64,000 nt of DNA from Alphaproteobacteria bacterium (GTDB lineage Bacteria; Pseudomonadota; Alphaproteobacteria; Rhizobiales; GCA-2746425): the NCBI GenBank assembly GCA_024743215.1, contig JANSWZ010000001.1:62001-126000 (forward strand), read 5' to 3'. Positions 35,729-44,325 of the stretch are shown here, in pieces (within the stretch, counting starts at the first letter, position 1; the number at the start of each line of letters is the position of its first letter). The notes beneath the pieces were generated by a model, which worked only from the letters and a program-made list of their open reading frames with translations, was not told the origin of the DNA and ran no database searches. Both the position numbers and the translations under genes were made by a program.

Positions 35729-37259
35729 TCGATCCCCTGCCGCCCAAGGCCTCCAGCGCATTCAATTGTTGCCATGCATCAGGCAATGTTTCAGCCAGAT
35801 TCAGATAAGCGGCGTAACGTTCTGCGTAGTGGGCAATCCGTTCGGGACGCGGATGATAGGTCTTCGATGTTGCGGCCAGATCCCGAGGGTCTGCATCAAA
35901 GCTTTCGAATACGCCAACTGCCGCTCCTGCACAAAGTGCAGCCCCCCATGCGGCCGCTTCGTCGGTGTCAGTCACGATCATCGGTATTGCCAGCACATCG
36001 GCAAACAATTGTGCGACGGTTACACTGCGTGAAGCCCCGCCTGTGAGACGTGCTTGTGTCGCGGGAAACGAGCCGCGCAGCGCATCGATATGCTGGCAGT
36101 GGTTGAAGGCAATTCCTTCCAGCAGCGCTGCCAGAACGTCGCCCCGATTGTGCCAACCGCGCAAGCCAAAAAAACTGGCACTTGGGGTCGCTCCAAATGG
36201 GGATCCGAAAAGATATGGGTGATAAAGAGCAGACGAGGCGCGTTCCAATGCCGCGTCTATTTCTGGCGCAAGAGCTGCATGAATTGTCTCGCCCCTGGTT
36301 TCGGCGAGTTTGCGATCCGCCATGCAGAACGTGTCCAGAAACCAGTCATAATTGGTCGTCGACGCCGGAGAGATCGCCATGTTGTTCCAGAACGCTGGAT
36401 CAATCGCATTTCTGCAGAACCATTTGTCGTCAGTAAGCGGCGTTGTCGAGACGCATTCATTGATCGAATATGTGCCGGCGACAATCCCGACAATGCCGGG
36501 CTTGTGCGCGCCAATGCCAAGCGCGGAGGCTGTTACGTCATGTAGGCCAGCGGCCACAGGCGTGCCCGGTTTAAGGCCGGTCATCCTGCTGGCTTCGTTA
36601 GAGATTGCGCCAATGGTTTCTGCTGAATGGCTCACTTCCGGAAGCGCCCGCGCCAGCGCGCTCAGGCCAAAGAGGGCAAGGGCTTCATCCGAGTAGTTCT
36701 GACTCTGCACATCGGTGAAGGACGTGCTTGCCTCGGTCCGGTCTGTTCCAAGGGTGTTCGTCAGGCAAAACCGTAGCCAATCCTTGCAGGCGATGACATG
36801 GCCGATTTTCGCAAAACGGTCGGGTTCTTCTTGCTGCACCCAAGCCAACAGCGCCGAAGGCGCGGAAACATGCGGCATCTGTCCCGTCATTGTCAGGCTC
36901 TGCCGGTCGACACCTGACACATGCCAGTCTTTGATGATTTCCGTTGCGCGGCTGTCGAGCGACAATATTCCATTTCCCAGCGGCTGCGCTTCTTTGTCCA
37001 GAAGGTAAAGTCCATCTCCATGCGCTGTCGCAGCAACTGCCAGAACATCGCTTGCGTCGGTTGCGGTCGCCTCTATCACATCGCGGATCGCCGATGCCGT
37101 CTGACGCCACAAATCCATCATGTCGCGTTCAACCCGACGCGGTCCGGGCATCAACTGGCGCACGTTTCGACGCGCCACGCCTAATTGTCGACCGCTGGTG
37201 TCGAATATGACGGCCTTTGTGACGGTCAGACCACTGTCAATTGCCAGAATGCGGCTCAT
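35718..37259 (-). CDS. FGGY-family carbohydrate kinase (second polyol kinase)
   Basis: This 513-residue FGGY kinase has LAIDSGLTVTKAVIFDTSG as the N-terminal ATP-site phosphate loop, HGDGLYLLD, LDSRA with the likely catalytic Asp (a D in the ILSLDSRAT region), IVAGTYSINE, and RLTGGASRS as the C-terminal adenosine motif. It resembles xylulose/L-xylulose-type kinases and is clearly different from the EryA gene at 44.3 kb. Coupled to a GlpD-like dehydrogenase and placed after tetrulose isomerase genes, it probably phosphorylates another polyol, for example a threitol. That is inference. There are 109 bases between it and rpiB. Confidence 0.8.
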   Translation of the reverse strand: MSRILAIDSGLTVTKAVIFDTSGRQLGVARRNVRQLMPGPRRVERDMMDLWRQTASAIRDVIEATATDASDVLAVAATAHGDGLYLLDKEAQPLGNGILSLDSRATEIIKDWHVSGVDRQSLTMTGQMPHVSAPSALLAWVQQEEPDRFAKIGHVIACKDWLRFCLTNTLGTDRTEASTSFTDVQSQNYSDEALALFGLSALARALPEVSHSAETIGAISNEASRMTGLKPGTPVAAGLHDVTASALGIGAHKPGIVGIVAGTYSINECVSTTPLTDDKWFCRNAIDPAFWNNMAISPASTTNYDWFLDTFCMADRKLAETRGETIHAALAPEIDAALERASSALYHPYLFGSPFGATPSASFFGLRGWHNRGDVLAALLEGIAFNHCQHIDALRGSFPATQARLTGGASRSVTVAQLFADVLAIPMIVTDTDEAAAWGAALCAGAAVGVFESFDADPRDLAATSKTYHPRPERIAHYAERYAAYLNLAETLPDAWQQLNALEALGGRGSNDG

Positions 37260-37368
37260 GCGTCAGTCCTATTGCTTGCGTTGGTGCTTAGTCAGAGCCT
37301 TGGGAGGGAGCGTTTTGACTATGCTGTTTCAAAGCGGCCAAGTCTGCGCGAGGCATTGCCGACCTTGA

Positions 37369-37824
37369 TCAGTCTTTTGTGTATTTCGCAGCTACATCAC
37401 TGATTGCATCGACGTTTCCGGCAGATCGGCCTTGGGGGTCGAATTTAGCTGAGAGAAAAGCATCGGCAATGTCCTTGGCCAGTTCTGCTCCTATCACGCG
37501 CGCGCCCATTGTTATGATCTGTGCGTTGTTTGATGTGGCAGCTTTGCCTGCTGAATAGGTATCGTGGCATTGTGCGGCCCTGATACCTGGAACCTTATTG
37601 GCGGAGATTTGGACACCAATGCCGGTTCCGCAGACCAAAATGGCACGGTCATAATCCCCGGCAATTACCGCAGAAGCGACCCTATCGGACAGGTTGGCAT
37701 AAAACGGGTCTGGATTGCCGTGAACGCGGGATACTTCTGTAATCTCGTGTTTGTCTTGCAGGTGTTCGGCCAGAACTTGAGCCAATCCTTCACCTGCGCT
37801 GTCTCCTGCGATTGCGATTTTCAT
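37369..37824 (-). CDS. eryI: RpiB/LacAB-family isomerase, probable D-erythrulose-4-phosphate isomerase (EryI)
   Basis: This 151-residue RpiB-fold isomerase has [18 protein letters not shown], the conserved loop [22 protein letters not shown] with its Cys, and TMGARVIG. In Brucella and rhizobial erythritol pathways this RpiB paralogue converts D-erythrulose-4-phosphate to D-erythrose-4-phosphate. The ATG at 37824 follows AAAGGA and lies 17 bases after the TIM-like gene. Sequence alone does not exclude ribose-5-phosphate isomerase, but the flanking tpiA2-like and ery genes favour EryI. Confidence 0.85.
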   Translation of the reverse strand: MKIAIAGDSAGEGLAQVLAEHLQDKHEITEVSRVHGNPDPFYANLSDRVASAVIAGDYDRAILVCGTGIGVQISANKVPGIRAAQCHDTYSAGKAATSNNAQIITMGARVIGAELAKDIADAFLSAKFDPQGRSAGNVDAISDVAAKYTKD

Positions 37825-37841
37825 GTTGTGTCCTTTTGCAG

Positions 37842-38609
37842 TTAGATGGATGCAGCGCATTTAGTGAGAATGTCGATGTAGCCTTCGACTTCCCATGCTG
37901 AGCGCCCGATAAAGAGCCCGTCAATATGTGGGCATTGGATCAATTCTTCGCAATTGGCCGTATTGACCGATCCGCCGTAAAGGCAGGGAATTTTTCGGCC
38001 CAGTATGTCTTGCGCGACCGCGATGATTTCGGCTTGCCGTGCGTCGGCATATTCCGACGTGGCGGGAATACCGTTGACCCCAATGGCCCAGACCGGTTCG
38101 TAGGCAAGCAGAATGGGGGAGGATTTTTGCTCGGCACTCAGCTTGCCCAGGGCACCTCGCACTTGCGACTCAAGGACCTCACGCGCCAGGCCTGCCTCGC
38201 GCTGTTGCAATGTTTCTCCGATACAGATCAACGGGATCAATCCGTGCCGTACCGCAGATTCGGTTTTTAATCCGACGGCTTCGTCGGTTTCTCCAAAGTG
38301 TTCGCGTCTTTCAGAGTGCCCCAGTTCCACGAGGTCCAAGCTGCAATCTGTTAGCATCAGTGGGGAAATCTCGCCGGTCCAGGCACCCTGATCTGCCCAA
38401 TGCATGTTCTGCGCACCAACCTTGACGGATGTGTCGGAGAGGATTTTCTGCACGTCCCGCACCGCTGTAAAGGGGGGGATCACGAAACGCTGAATGCGCG
38501 CGTCGCGCGCGACATCTGCCTTGGCCAATTCGCGGGCAAACAACTGCGCCTCGGCCAGTGTCTTGTTCATTTTCCAACTTGTGCCGATCCAGAATTTGGC
38601 TTGGTTCAT
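37842..38609 (-). CDS. eryH: Triosephosphate isomerase-like protein, probable L-erythrulose-1-phosphate isomerase (EryH/TpiA2)
   Basis: This 255-residue TIM-barrel protein has [13 protein letters not shown] with the catalytic Lys, [13 protein letters not shown] with the catalytic His, and the hinge loop AYEPVWAIG with the catalytic Glu. In erythritol-using Rhizobiales a second TPI of this kind converts L-erythrulose-1-phosphate to D-erythrulose-4-phosphate. Its ATG overlaps the DeoR stop by four bases. The position deoR-tpiA2-rpiB is the known order for this module. It is not likely to be the housekeeping TPI. Confidence 0.87.
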   Translation of the reverse strand: MNQAKFWIGTSWKMNKTLAEAQLFARELAKADVARDARIQRFVIPPFTAVRDVQKILSDTSVKVGAQNMHWADQGAWTGEISPLMLTDCSLDLVELGHSERREHFGETDEAVGLKTESAVRHGLIPLICIGETLQQREAGLAREVLESQVRGALGKLSAEQKSSPILLAYEPVWAIGVNGIPATSEYADARQAEIIAVAQDILGRKIPCLYGGSVNTANCEELIQCPHIDGLFIGRSAWEVEGYIDILTKCAASI

Positions 38610-39385
38610 ATGTCTGCCTCCTGCGTGTTTGAAATAGTCAGGACAATCCCTGCGTGACTCAAAGCGGCGCAGGCTTCGGGCCCGGGAGAGCGGTCTGTGA
38701 TGATGTGTTCAAATTCGGAGAGGGTAGCCAGCTTGTGCAGTGCGGCCTGTCCGAACCGTGTATGATTTACAAGAAGACAGCGGGTCGTCGCCTGCGCCAT
38801 CATGGCGCGTTTGGCGCGCATCACGCTGTCATCCATATGAAAAACCTCGAGACCGGAAACGGCGGGCGAAGAGATGAAAGCTATGTCCGCTCGCAGTCCC
38901 GCCAGCGCGTCCTCAGTGACTTTTCCCAAATATGCATTGAACTTGGCCGAATACACACCGCCAAGTGCTATCATTGTGATCCCGACTTCACCGCGCAGGG
39001 TGTCGATCACGGCAGCATTGTTGGTGATCACCGTCAAAGGCCGCTTCGCTACTGTTTTTTGCCCAAGGACAGCCGCCATGGAGCCGTCATTTATCATGAC
39101 AGTCATTCCCGGTTCGATCAGGTCCAGGGCGGCGTTGGCGATCGAAGATTTTACTTCGGCGCCCTGACGTTCACGAAACCGATAATCGCTTTCAAACTGG
39201 TTGCCTGATTGAATTGTCGCTCCACCGCGCACTTTGCGCAGAAGCCCGGCACTTTCAAGCTCATCCAGATCGCGGTGGATCGTCATTTTGGACACGTCGA
39301 AATGCAAGGCAAGCCGGTCAAGCTCAACTTCTCCCTGGGCCACCAACAGGTCCATGATCGCTTGTTGCCGTTCATCTCGTTTCAC
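38606..39385 (-). CDS. DeoR-family transcriptional regulator of the tetritol module
   Basis: This protein of 259 residues has a DeoR winged helix (RQQAIMDLLVAQGEVELDRLALHFDVSKMTIHRDLDELESAG, residues about 5-47) and a sugar-phosphate-binding DeoR-C domain. The GTG at 39385 is chosen: it gives the family start MKRDERQQ and has GGAGG seven bases upstream, whereas ATG 39409 adds eight unmatched residues. It is first in the leftward operon deoR-tpiA2-rpiB-kinase-dehydrogenase and divergent from fbp. The repeats at 39403-39450 are probably its operator. The effector is probably a tetrulose or erythrose phosphate (inference). Confidence 0.87.
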   Translation of the reverse strand: MKRDERQQAIMDLLVAQGEVELDRLALHFDVSKMTIHRDLDELESAGLLRKVRGGATIQSGNQFESDYRFRERQGAEVKSSIANAALDLIEPGMTVMINDGSMAAVLGQKTVAKRPLTVITNNAAVIDTLRGEVGITMIALGGVYSAKFNAYLGKVTEDALAGLRADIAFISSPAVSGLEVFHMDDSVMRAKRAMMAQATTRCLLVNHTRFGQAALHKLATLSEFEHIITDRSPGPEACAALSHAGIVLTISNTQEADI

Positions 39386-39402
39386 AGCGCCGCCTCCAGA
39401 AA

Positions 39403-39450
39403 GTAACATCTCACATCACAAATGTTACGTCAATAATGTGATAATGTGAT
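39403..39450. promoter_or_regulatory. Repeat cluster between deoR and the fbp leader, candidate DeoR operator
   Basis: A 7-base inverted repeat GTAACAT (39403-39409) and ATGTTAC (39422-39428) is followed by a perfect tandem repeat AATGTGAT-AATGTGAT (39435-39450). CACATCACA within the inverted repeat is the complement of the same element. Such mixed inverted and direct repeats in a divergent promoter are typical of DeoR-family control. It could govern both the leftward tetritol operon and rightward fbp. Confidence 0.45.
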
Positions 39451-39507
39451 TTTTTGTTGTTATGTTTTGAGGCGTGGGGTAGTTTGACGCAACTGAAGGA
39501 GGATTTC

Positions 39508-39666
39508 ATGCCAAACAAACTGCGGCTCCAAGCCCTTTCTGGAAGGCCTTTGCCCGGCACTCTGACCTTCGCACGCACCAACGGCATCCGTGCGCTGCGT
39601 ATTGATGCGGTGAGGGCTGCAAATTCCAGTCACCCGCGTGCGCCAATGAGCATCTCCGATGCCTGA
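39508..39666 (+). pseudogene. Transketolase N-terminal relic, now a 52-codon leader ORF before fbp
   Basis: A strong AAGGAGGA (39496-39503) lies five bases before an ATG that opens a 52-codon frame. Its last 30 residues (NGIRALRIDAVRAANSSHPR followed by APMSISDA) match the transketolase start NAIRxLxxDAVxxANSGHPGAPMGMADA, with two glycines changed (SGHPG to SSHPR). It stops at the point where the rest of transketolase should follow. The stop overlaps the fbp start by eight bases, so it may serve only for translational coupling. The gene is presumably a remnant of a tkt gene once next to fbp. It is too short to be a working enzyme. Confidence 0.7.
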
Positions 39667-40672
39667 AGTGGATGTCTTACACTTATCCTCTGACGATGTG
39701 GTGCGCGGTCCAACGCTCGCGGCACATCTGACTGCTTGGGCTGGCGTGGATGGTAACCGGCAAGCCCTTGCGGCTCTTATAGGCGGGATTGCGGAGGCAA
39801 GCATTCCATTGGCGGCCCGCCTTGCACAGGGTGGGCTGACTGGTGACCCAGGTGCCATCATTGGGACCAACCAGTCTGGCGACAAGCAAAAGGCGCTCGA
39901 TGTTGCTGCCCATGATCACTTTTTGGACGCCTGTTGCAGTCTGTCGGTGGCCAGTTTTCTGTCCGAAGAGGCTGAAGAGGTCATAAATATTGATCCAAAC
40001 GGTCATTTTGATGTGGCGATTGATCCCATCGACGGTTCCAGCAATATCGGGATTGGCGCGCCGCTGGGTGTCCTGTTTTGCGTTTTTCCCGCGGGCGAAA
40101 GCTTCCTGCGTCAGGGCAGGGACGTTATCGCAGCTGGTTATGTTTCCTTTGGTCATAGTATTGATTTTGGCTTCAGTGTCGGATCCGGTGTGGCGATTGC
40201 GACATTTGATGCGGACTCGGGGGCGTTCATCCTGGACGAAGACAGCGTCACCATCGCGGATGCCTGTACCTCCATCGCTTTCAACCCATCACACCAAAGG
40301 CGCTGGACACCGGATCTCAGACGGTATGTCGACGATCTGTTTTTGGGTGAAGACGGACCGAGGGCCCAGGATTTCAACATGCGCTGGATTGCAGCAGCCG
40401 TGGGTGATCTGCACCGCATTTTACGACGTGGTGGTTTCTTCATGTATCCTGGTGACAACCGCCCGGGACACGAGAACGGTTTTCTGCGTCTGGCTTATGA
40501 AGCCTTTCCCATTGCCTATCTGATTGAGCAGGCAGGTGGTGCTGCAACCAATGGCTCACGCCCGATACTCGACCTGATCCCGAACAGTCCACACGATCGG
40601 GTTCCGCTGTTTTTCGGCGCCAAATCCGAAGTTTCCAAGCTCCTGGACTATCTCTCACAATCCGACACGTAG
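39659..40672 (+). CDS. fbp: Class I fructose-1,6-bisphosphatase
   Basis: This 337-residue enzyme hydrolyses fructose-1,6-bisphosphate to fructose-6-phosphate, the key gluconeogenic step. The metal-binding signature DPIDGSSNIGIGAPLG and the upstream FLSEEAEE acidic segment are present, as is RRGGFFMYPGD. Erythritol is broken down to erythrose-4-phosphate and triose phosphates, so growth on it needs hexose synthesis, which explains its place here. There is no good SD of its own: the start lies inside the transketolase relic, whose strong SD probably drives it. Confidence 0.95.
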   Translation: MPEVDVLHLSSDDVVRGPTLAAHLTAWAGVDGNRQALAALIGGIAEASIPLAARLAQGGLTGDPGAIIGTNQSGDKQKALDVAAHDHFLDACCSLSVASFLSEEAEEVINIDPNGHFDVAIDPIDGSSNIGIGAPLGVLFCVFPAGESFLRQGRDVIAAGYVSFGHSIDFGFSVGSGVAIATFDADSGAFILDEDSVTIADACTSIAFNPSHQRRWTPDLRRYVDDLFLGEDGPRAQDFNMRWIAAAVGDLHRILRRGGFFMYPGDNRPGHENGFLRLAYEAFPIAYLIEQAGGAATNGSRPILDLIPNSPHDRVPLFFGAKSEVSKLLDYLSQSDT

Positions 40673-40770
40673 AAGACCCTCAAATCGAGCATTGTCCTTG
40701 GCCAAATATTGGGCCGCCAAGGGAAAGATGATTTGATGAGAGCGAACTGCCCCGACCTATGTCCAGGGGT

Positions 40771-41727
40771 TCACTTCGATACAAGCGCCTTGGCCGTGCG
40801 CTCATCAGTGACGAGACCTGACAACTGGCCGCTTTTGAGAATAGCCCGAAGCGGCTCGATTTTTTCTGGTCCACCCGCAACAGCGATGATGCGATCTTTT
40901 CGACCTTCACTGAGTGACACCGCCAGTGTCCTTGATGTAAGCGGCGTTTCCAATGCCTGACCATCGCCATCAAAGAAATGGCCAAGCATTTCAGCAACAC
41001 CGCCAGCGCGTGAAATCGCTTCAATTTCCGAGGGTTCGATCATACCGGAGGTAACAAGTTGGGTTTCGGCTTCGACCGTCCCAATGCCCACGATCTTGAG
41101 GGGGGCGTTCTTGGCCAGTTGGAACACTTCCTTGACGCCGCGTTGCGCCAGCAGAACTTCCCGATCCTCAGTGGTATTGGCGAAGAAGGGTACCGGCATC
41201 ACATATGCCCGAGCGCCTGTTTTCTCCGCGAGCATGTGTATCACGTCATGCGGGTTCGCTGCGAAGTTGCGTGTGAGCCCACCAAGAAGCGAGACGAAAC
41301 TGAGGCCGCTGGTCTTAAAGCGTGGCATCGCGCGAACCGCTTCGGCCAGGGTGCGCCCGTGACCGATGCCAATCGTCAATTCCTCTCCGCTTTCGAGCCA
41401 TCGCCTTAGGCGCGCTGCCCCTGCCAGTCCAAGCGTACGCAACGGCAGTCCTTCTTCTTCCAGATCAGGCGCGATCTCGCAGGTATCCAATCCAAAGCGC
41501 TCGCACATGGCCTCTTCAAGCTCGATGCATTCGATAATTTCGCCTTCGATGCTGACTTTGACAGCGCCTTCTGCAACGGCGCGCGCAATCAGGCGATGTG
41601 CCTTGACCGATGGAACTCCTATGCGCTTGGCAACTTCGGCTTGTCGCAATCCGCCGACATAGTGCAGCCATGCCGCACGTATTGCCAAAGAATATTCTTC
41701 ATCTCCTGACAAACGATCCTTGGCCAT
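40771..41727 (-). CDS. eryD: SorC/DeoR-type sugar-binding regulator, EryD
   Basis: This 318-residue protein has an N-terminal helix-turn-helix (LRQAEVAKRIGVPSVKAHRLIARAVAEG, about 30-58) and a SorC sugar-binding domain (IGIGHGRTLAEAVRAM, VSLLGGLTRN). It matches EryD, the repressor of the Brucella and rhizobial ery operon. The ATG at 41727 follows AAGGAGG; the frame upstream is not conserved. It is the last gene of the leftward eryABCD operon, about 150 bases after eryC, and so would repress its own transcript. Confidence 0.9.
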   Translation of the reverse strand: MAKDRLSGDEEYSLAIRAAWLHYVGGLRQAEVAKRIGVPSVKAHRLIARAVAEGAVKVSIEGEIIECIELEEAMCERFGLDTCEIAPDLEEEGLPLRTLGLAGAARLRRWLESGEELTIGIGHGRTLAEAVRAMPRFKTSGLSFVSLLGGLTRNFAANPHDVIHMLAEKTGARAYVMPVPFFANTTEDREVLLAQRGVKEVFQLAKNAPLKIVGIGTVEAETQLVTSGMIEPSEIEAISRAGGVAEMLGHFFDGDGQALETPLTSRTLAVSLSEGRKDRIIAVAGGPEKIEPLRAILKSGQLSGLVTDERTAKALVSK

Positions 41728-41879
41728 TGTGGTGCCTCCTTGTTCAGGCATTTGGCGCACAAATTCTGTGCTTCCAATCCGTTGCTCGGCGCTTTTATGT
41801 AAGCGTTCGACTTGGTGTGCGAAGCAAGTGCTGTTGAGCCTGCTTATCAGGCGGTTGACGACCAGAGAAGCAGGGGGAA

Positions 41880-42812
41880 CTAGACATTCAGGTCCTGAAC
41901 CCCGCTGTCAATGTGAGGTGCCCAGAACGCGACGCTTTCTGCGATGTCGGGGATCACTTGCCGATCATTGGGTTCGCGTTCCTTGAATGACAATTCAAGG
42001 CAGATTTCATTGTCTTTGGCACCACCATCGGCAAATGCCTTGAGAAGAGGCTCGGGCTGAATAGCGCCTTTGGCGTTGAAAGCTGACGTGAAGGGCCGGT
42101 GGCCAGACTTGTCCGTCATCGATTGTTTGATGTGGATGATCGGGCTGACCTTTGGCACGGCCCGTGCCCATGCATAGGGGTCTGTGTCTTCAGCGTTGGT
42201 TGAAGTAACGTCACCATGGTCGATATCTGCCATCATCCACATCGGTACTGCCATTTTTGCAGCTGTCAGCCGATCCTGCAGTTTTATGCTTTGCGCAATC
42301 GTTTCGCCAAATTCGCGGCCCACACTCATGGGCTCCCAAAATACATAGCTCAACCCGGCAGATTTGGCGTGCTCCGCGACTTCGGCCCAGCAATCGATGG
42401 CGATCTGGATCAGGTCTTCCCGGCGAGCGGGATCGTCGTAATCCTTGTAAGTAAAGATAGCAAACTGCGTGCCAACCGAGCTTGCCCCCAGATCACCCAC
42501 AATATCGGCAAAGGTCTTGAACCAATCCACGTAATAGCGGCGGACGTCTGCATCTGGGTGACCGAAGTGGTTGAGCCGACCATACGGCCCGGTCATCCCG
42601 GATGTAACCCGCGCGCCGGTTCGTTCCAGTGCACGCCCCATGTCCCGTGTCAGACGCCGGAGAATCGGGGCAGGCCAACAGGGGTTGATAAATTCATGCG
42701 TCAACTGGATGTCACGAATTCGGATATCTTGTGCGATGGCATCTATCAGGTCGTCTGGCTCAGCAAAGCGATTCACAAGAGGGTTTGTGTTGAGTGAAAG
42801 CGTCAGCGCCAT
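41880..42812 (-). CDS. eryC: Sugar-phosphate isomerase/epimerase EryC (tetrulose-phosphate isomerase)
   Basis: This 310-residue xylose-isomerase-like TIM barrel has SLNTNPLVNRFAEPDDLI at the start, VFWEPMSVGREFGE and MMADIDHGDVTSTNAEDT with metal-binding acidic and His residues, and HIKQSM. EryC acts on L-erythrulose-1-phosphate/D-3-tetrulose-4-phosphate in erythritol breakdown. The ATG at 42812 (MALTLSLNTNP) is one base after the eryB stop; the longer frame to 42938 lies within eryB. Third gene of eryABCD. Confidence 0.92.
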   Translation of the reverse strand: MALTLSLNTNPLVNRFAEPDDLIDAIAQDIRIRDIQLTHEFINPCWPAPILRRLTRDMGRALERTGARVTSGMTGPYGRLNHFGHPDADVRRYYVDWFKTFADIVGDLGASSVGTQFAIFTYKDYDDPARREDLIQIAIDCWAEVAEHAKSAGLSYVFWEPMSVGREFGETIAQSIKLQDRLTAAKMAVPMWMMADIDHGDVTSTNAEDTDPYAWARAVPKVSPIIHIKQSMTDKSGHRPFTSAFNAKGAIQPEPLLKAFADGGAKDNEICLELSFKEREPNDRQVIPDIAESVAFWAPHIDSGVQDLNV

Positions 42813-42813
42813 A

Positions 42814-44325
42814 TCATGCGGCCTCGGCGTGGGCGTTGTTGAACCAATCTGTAAATGCCTGCTGCTCCTCGTTGCTGAGATGCAGCCGGTGCTTTGTGCG
42901 TCTCCAAAGAATATCTTCAGCGGTTTGCGCCCACTCATGCTTGACGAGGTAATTCACTTCAGCCTCATAAAGGTTTCCGCCGAAATGCTGCCCAAGCCCG
43001 GCAAGGGATGAGGCATCACCCACAATCTTATTTATGCGTGTACCATAAAGCCTGCCGAAATGCCGGCGCAAGTCGCGCGGCATCCAGGGGAAATCTGCCT
43101 TCATCGCATCCCTGAAAGCTTCGTAGTCGGCATCTGGAATATCTCCGCCAGGCAGGGGAGCCGAATCGGTCCAATCTGCGCCCATTTCGGGGAAGAATTT
43201 CTTGATCTTGTGCATTCCGCGTTCAGCCAGTTCGCGGAAAGTCGTGATCTTGCCGCCAAAGATATTCAGCATCGGCGCGCCCCCCGTTTCTTCAAGGTCG
43301 AATACATAATCACGCGTTACCGCAGATGGATTGCCCTGACCGTCATCGAACAAGGGGCGCACACCAGAGAAGGTCATTTGCACGTCGTCCCGCGTCAGTG
43401 TTTCCTTGAAATAGCGGTTCACGGCATCAATCAGATACTGGATTTCGTCTTCGCCTGCTGTCACGTCCTCTGCTCGGCCCTCATAGGCCATGTCGGTTGT
43501 GCCGATCAGTGCCTTGTCGCGTTCGTAAGGGTTGATGAAGATGACCCGTTTGTCATGGTTCTGGATGAGGTAAGCCTGCTCACCCTTCCAGAATTTTGGC
43601 ACGATAATGTGGCTGCCCTTGACCAGACGGACGTTGCGCGTCGAATTCGATCCAGCAACCCGGGTCAGGACATCCGTGACCCATGGACCTGCTGCATTCA
43701 CCAAAACCCTGGCCTCAAATTCCTGCGTCTGGCCGGTCAGCTTGTTGCTCGTCGTGACGCGCCACCCACCGTCTTCGCGGCGTGCCGAGGTGCAGGGGCT
43801 GCGGGTCAGAACGACCGCGCCGCGCTCGGCGGCATCGATCGCGTTCAAAACAACCAGGCGGGCGTCATCCACCCAGCAATCAGAATATTCAAAGCCTTTG
43901 GTGTAGCTGTCCTTGATCGGCGCTCCTTCCGGATCGCGGTGCAGGTTGAGTGTCCGCGTGCCAGGTAATTTCTTGCGCCCTCCCAGATTGTCGTAAAGAA
44001 ACAGCCCAAGACGCACGAGCCACGCTGGGCGATCTTGCGGGCTGTGGGGCAGAACAAACCGCATAGGCCAGATAATGTGCGGTGCGTTATTCATCAGGAT
44101 TTCGCGTTCAATCAGGGCTTCGCGCACCAACCGGAATTCGTAATACTCAAGATACCGCAAGCCCCCATGAACGAGTTTGCCAGAGCGAGACGAAGTGCCC
44201 TCGGCCAGATCGTCTTTCTCACACAGGACAACGCTCAGACCACGGCCTGCCGCATCGCGCGCAAATCCCGCGCCATTGATGCCGCCTCCGATTACGAACA
44301 GATCAACCTTGGGAATTTCTGTCAT
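42814..44325 (-). CDS. eryB: Erythritol-phosphate dehydrogenase EryB (GlpD family)
   Basis: This 503-residue FAD enzyme has VDLFVIGGGINGAGFARDAAG, SRSGKLVHGGLRYLEYYEFRLV and KGSHIIVPKFW, followed by the GlpD C-terminal domain. It oxidises erythritol phosphate to the corresponding tetrulose phosphate. The assignment rests on its place between eryA and eryC with overlapping ends (ATGA with eryA; one-base gap to eryC). It differs from the shorter-context GlpD paralogue at 34.1 kb, so the window holds two GlpD-family enzymes. Confidence 0.92.
   Translation of the reverse strand: MTEIPKVDLFVIGGGINGAGFARDAAGRGLSVVLCEKDDLAEGTSSRSGKLVHGGLRYLEYYEFRLVREALIEREILMNNAPHIIWPMRFVLPHSPQDRPAWLVRLGLFLYDNLGGRKKLPGTRTLNLHRDPEGAPIKDSYTKGFEYSDCWVDDARLVVLNAIDAAERGAVVLTRSPCTSARREDGGWRVTTSNKLTGQTQEFEARVLVNAAGPWVTDVLTRVAGSNSTRNVRLVKGSHIIVPKFWKGEQAYLIQNHDKRVIFINPYERDKALIGTTDMAYEGRAEDVTAGEDEIQYLIDAVNRYFKETLTRDDVQMTFSGVRPLFDDGQGNPSAVTRDYVFDLEETGGAPMLNIFGGKITTFRELAERGMHKIKKFFPEMGADWTDSAPLPGGDIPDADYEAFRDAMKADFPWMPRDLRRHFGRLYGTRINKIVGDASSLAGLGQHFGGNLYEAEVNYLVKHEWAQTAEDILWRRTKHRLHLSNEEQQAFTDWFNNAHAEAA

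Noticed and set aside
43060-43968. A 302-codon plus-strand frame opposite eryB
   Set aside because: Eight of nine hundred bases agree with a coding pattern no better than chance, and eryB on the other strand has full domain evidence; no ribosome site or family is visible.
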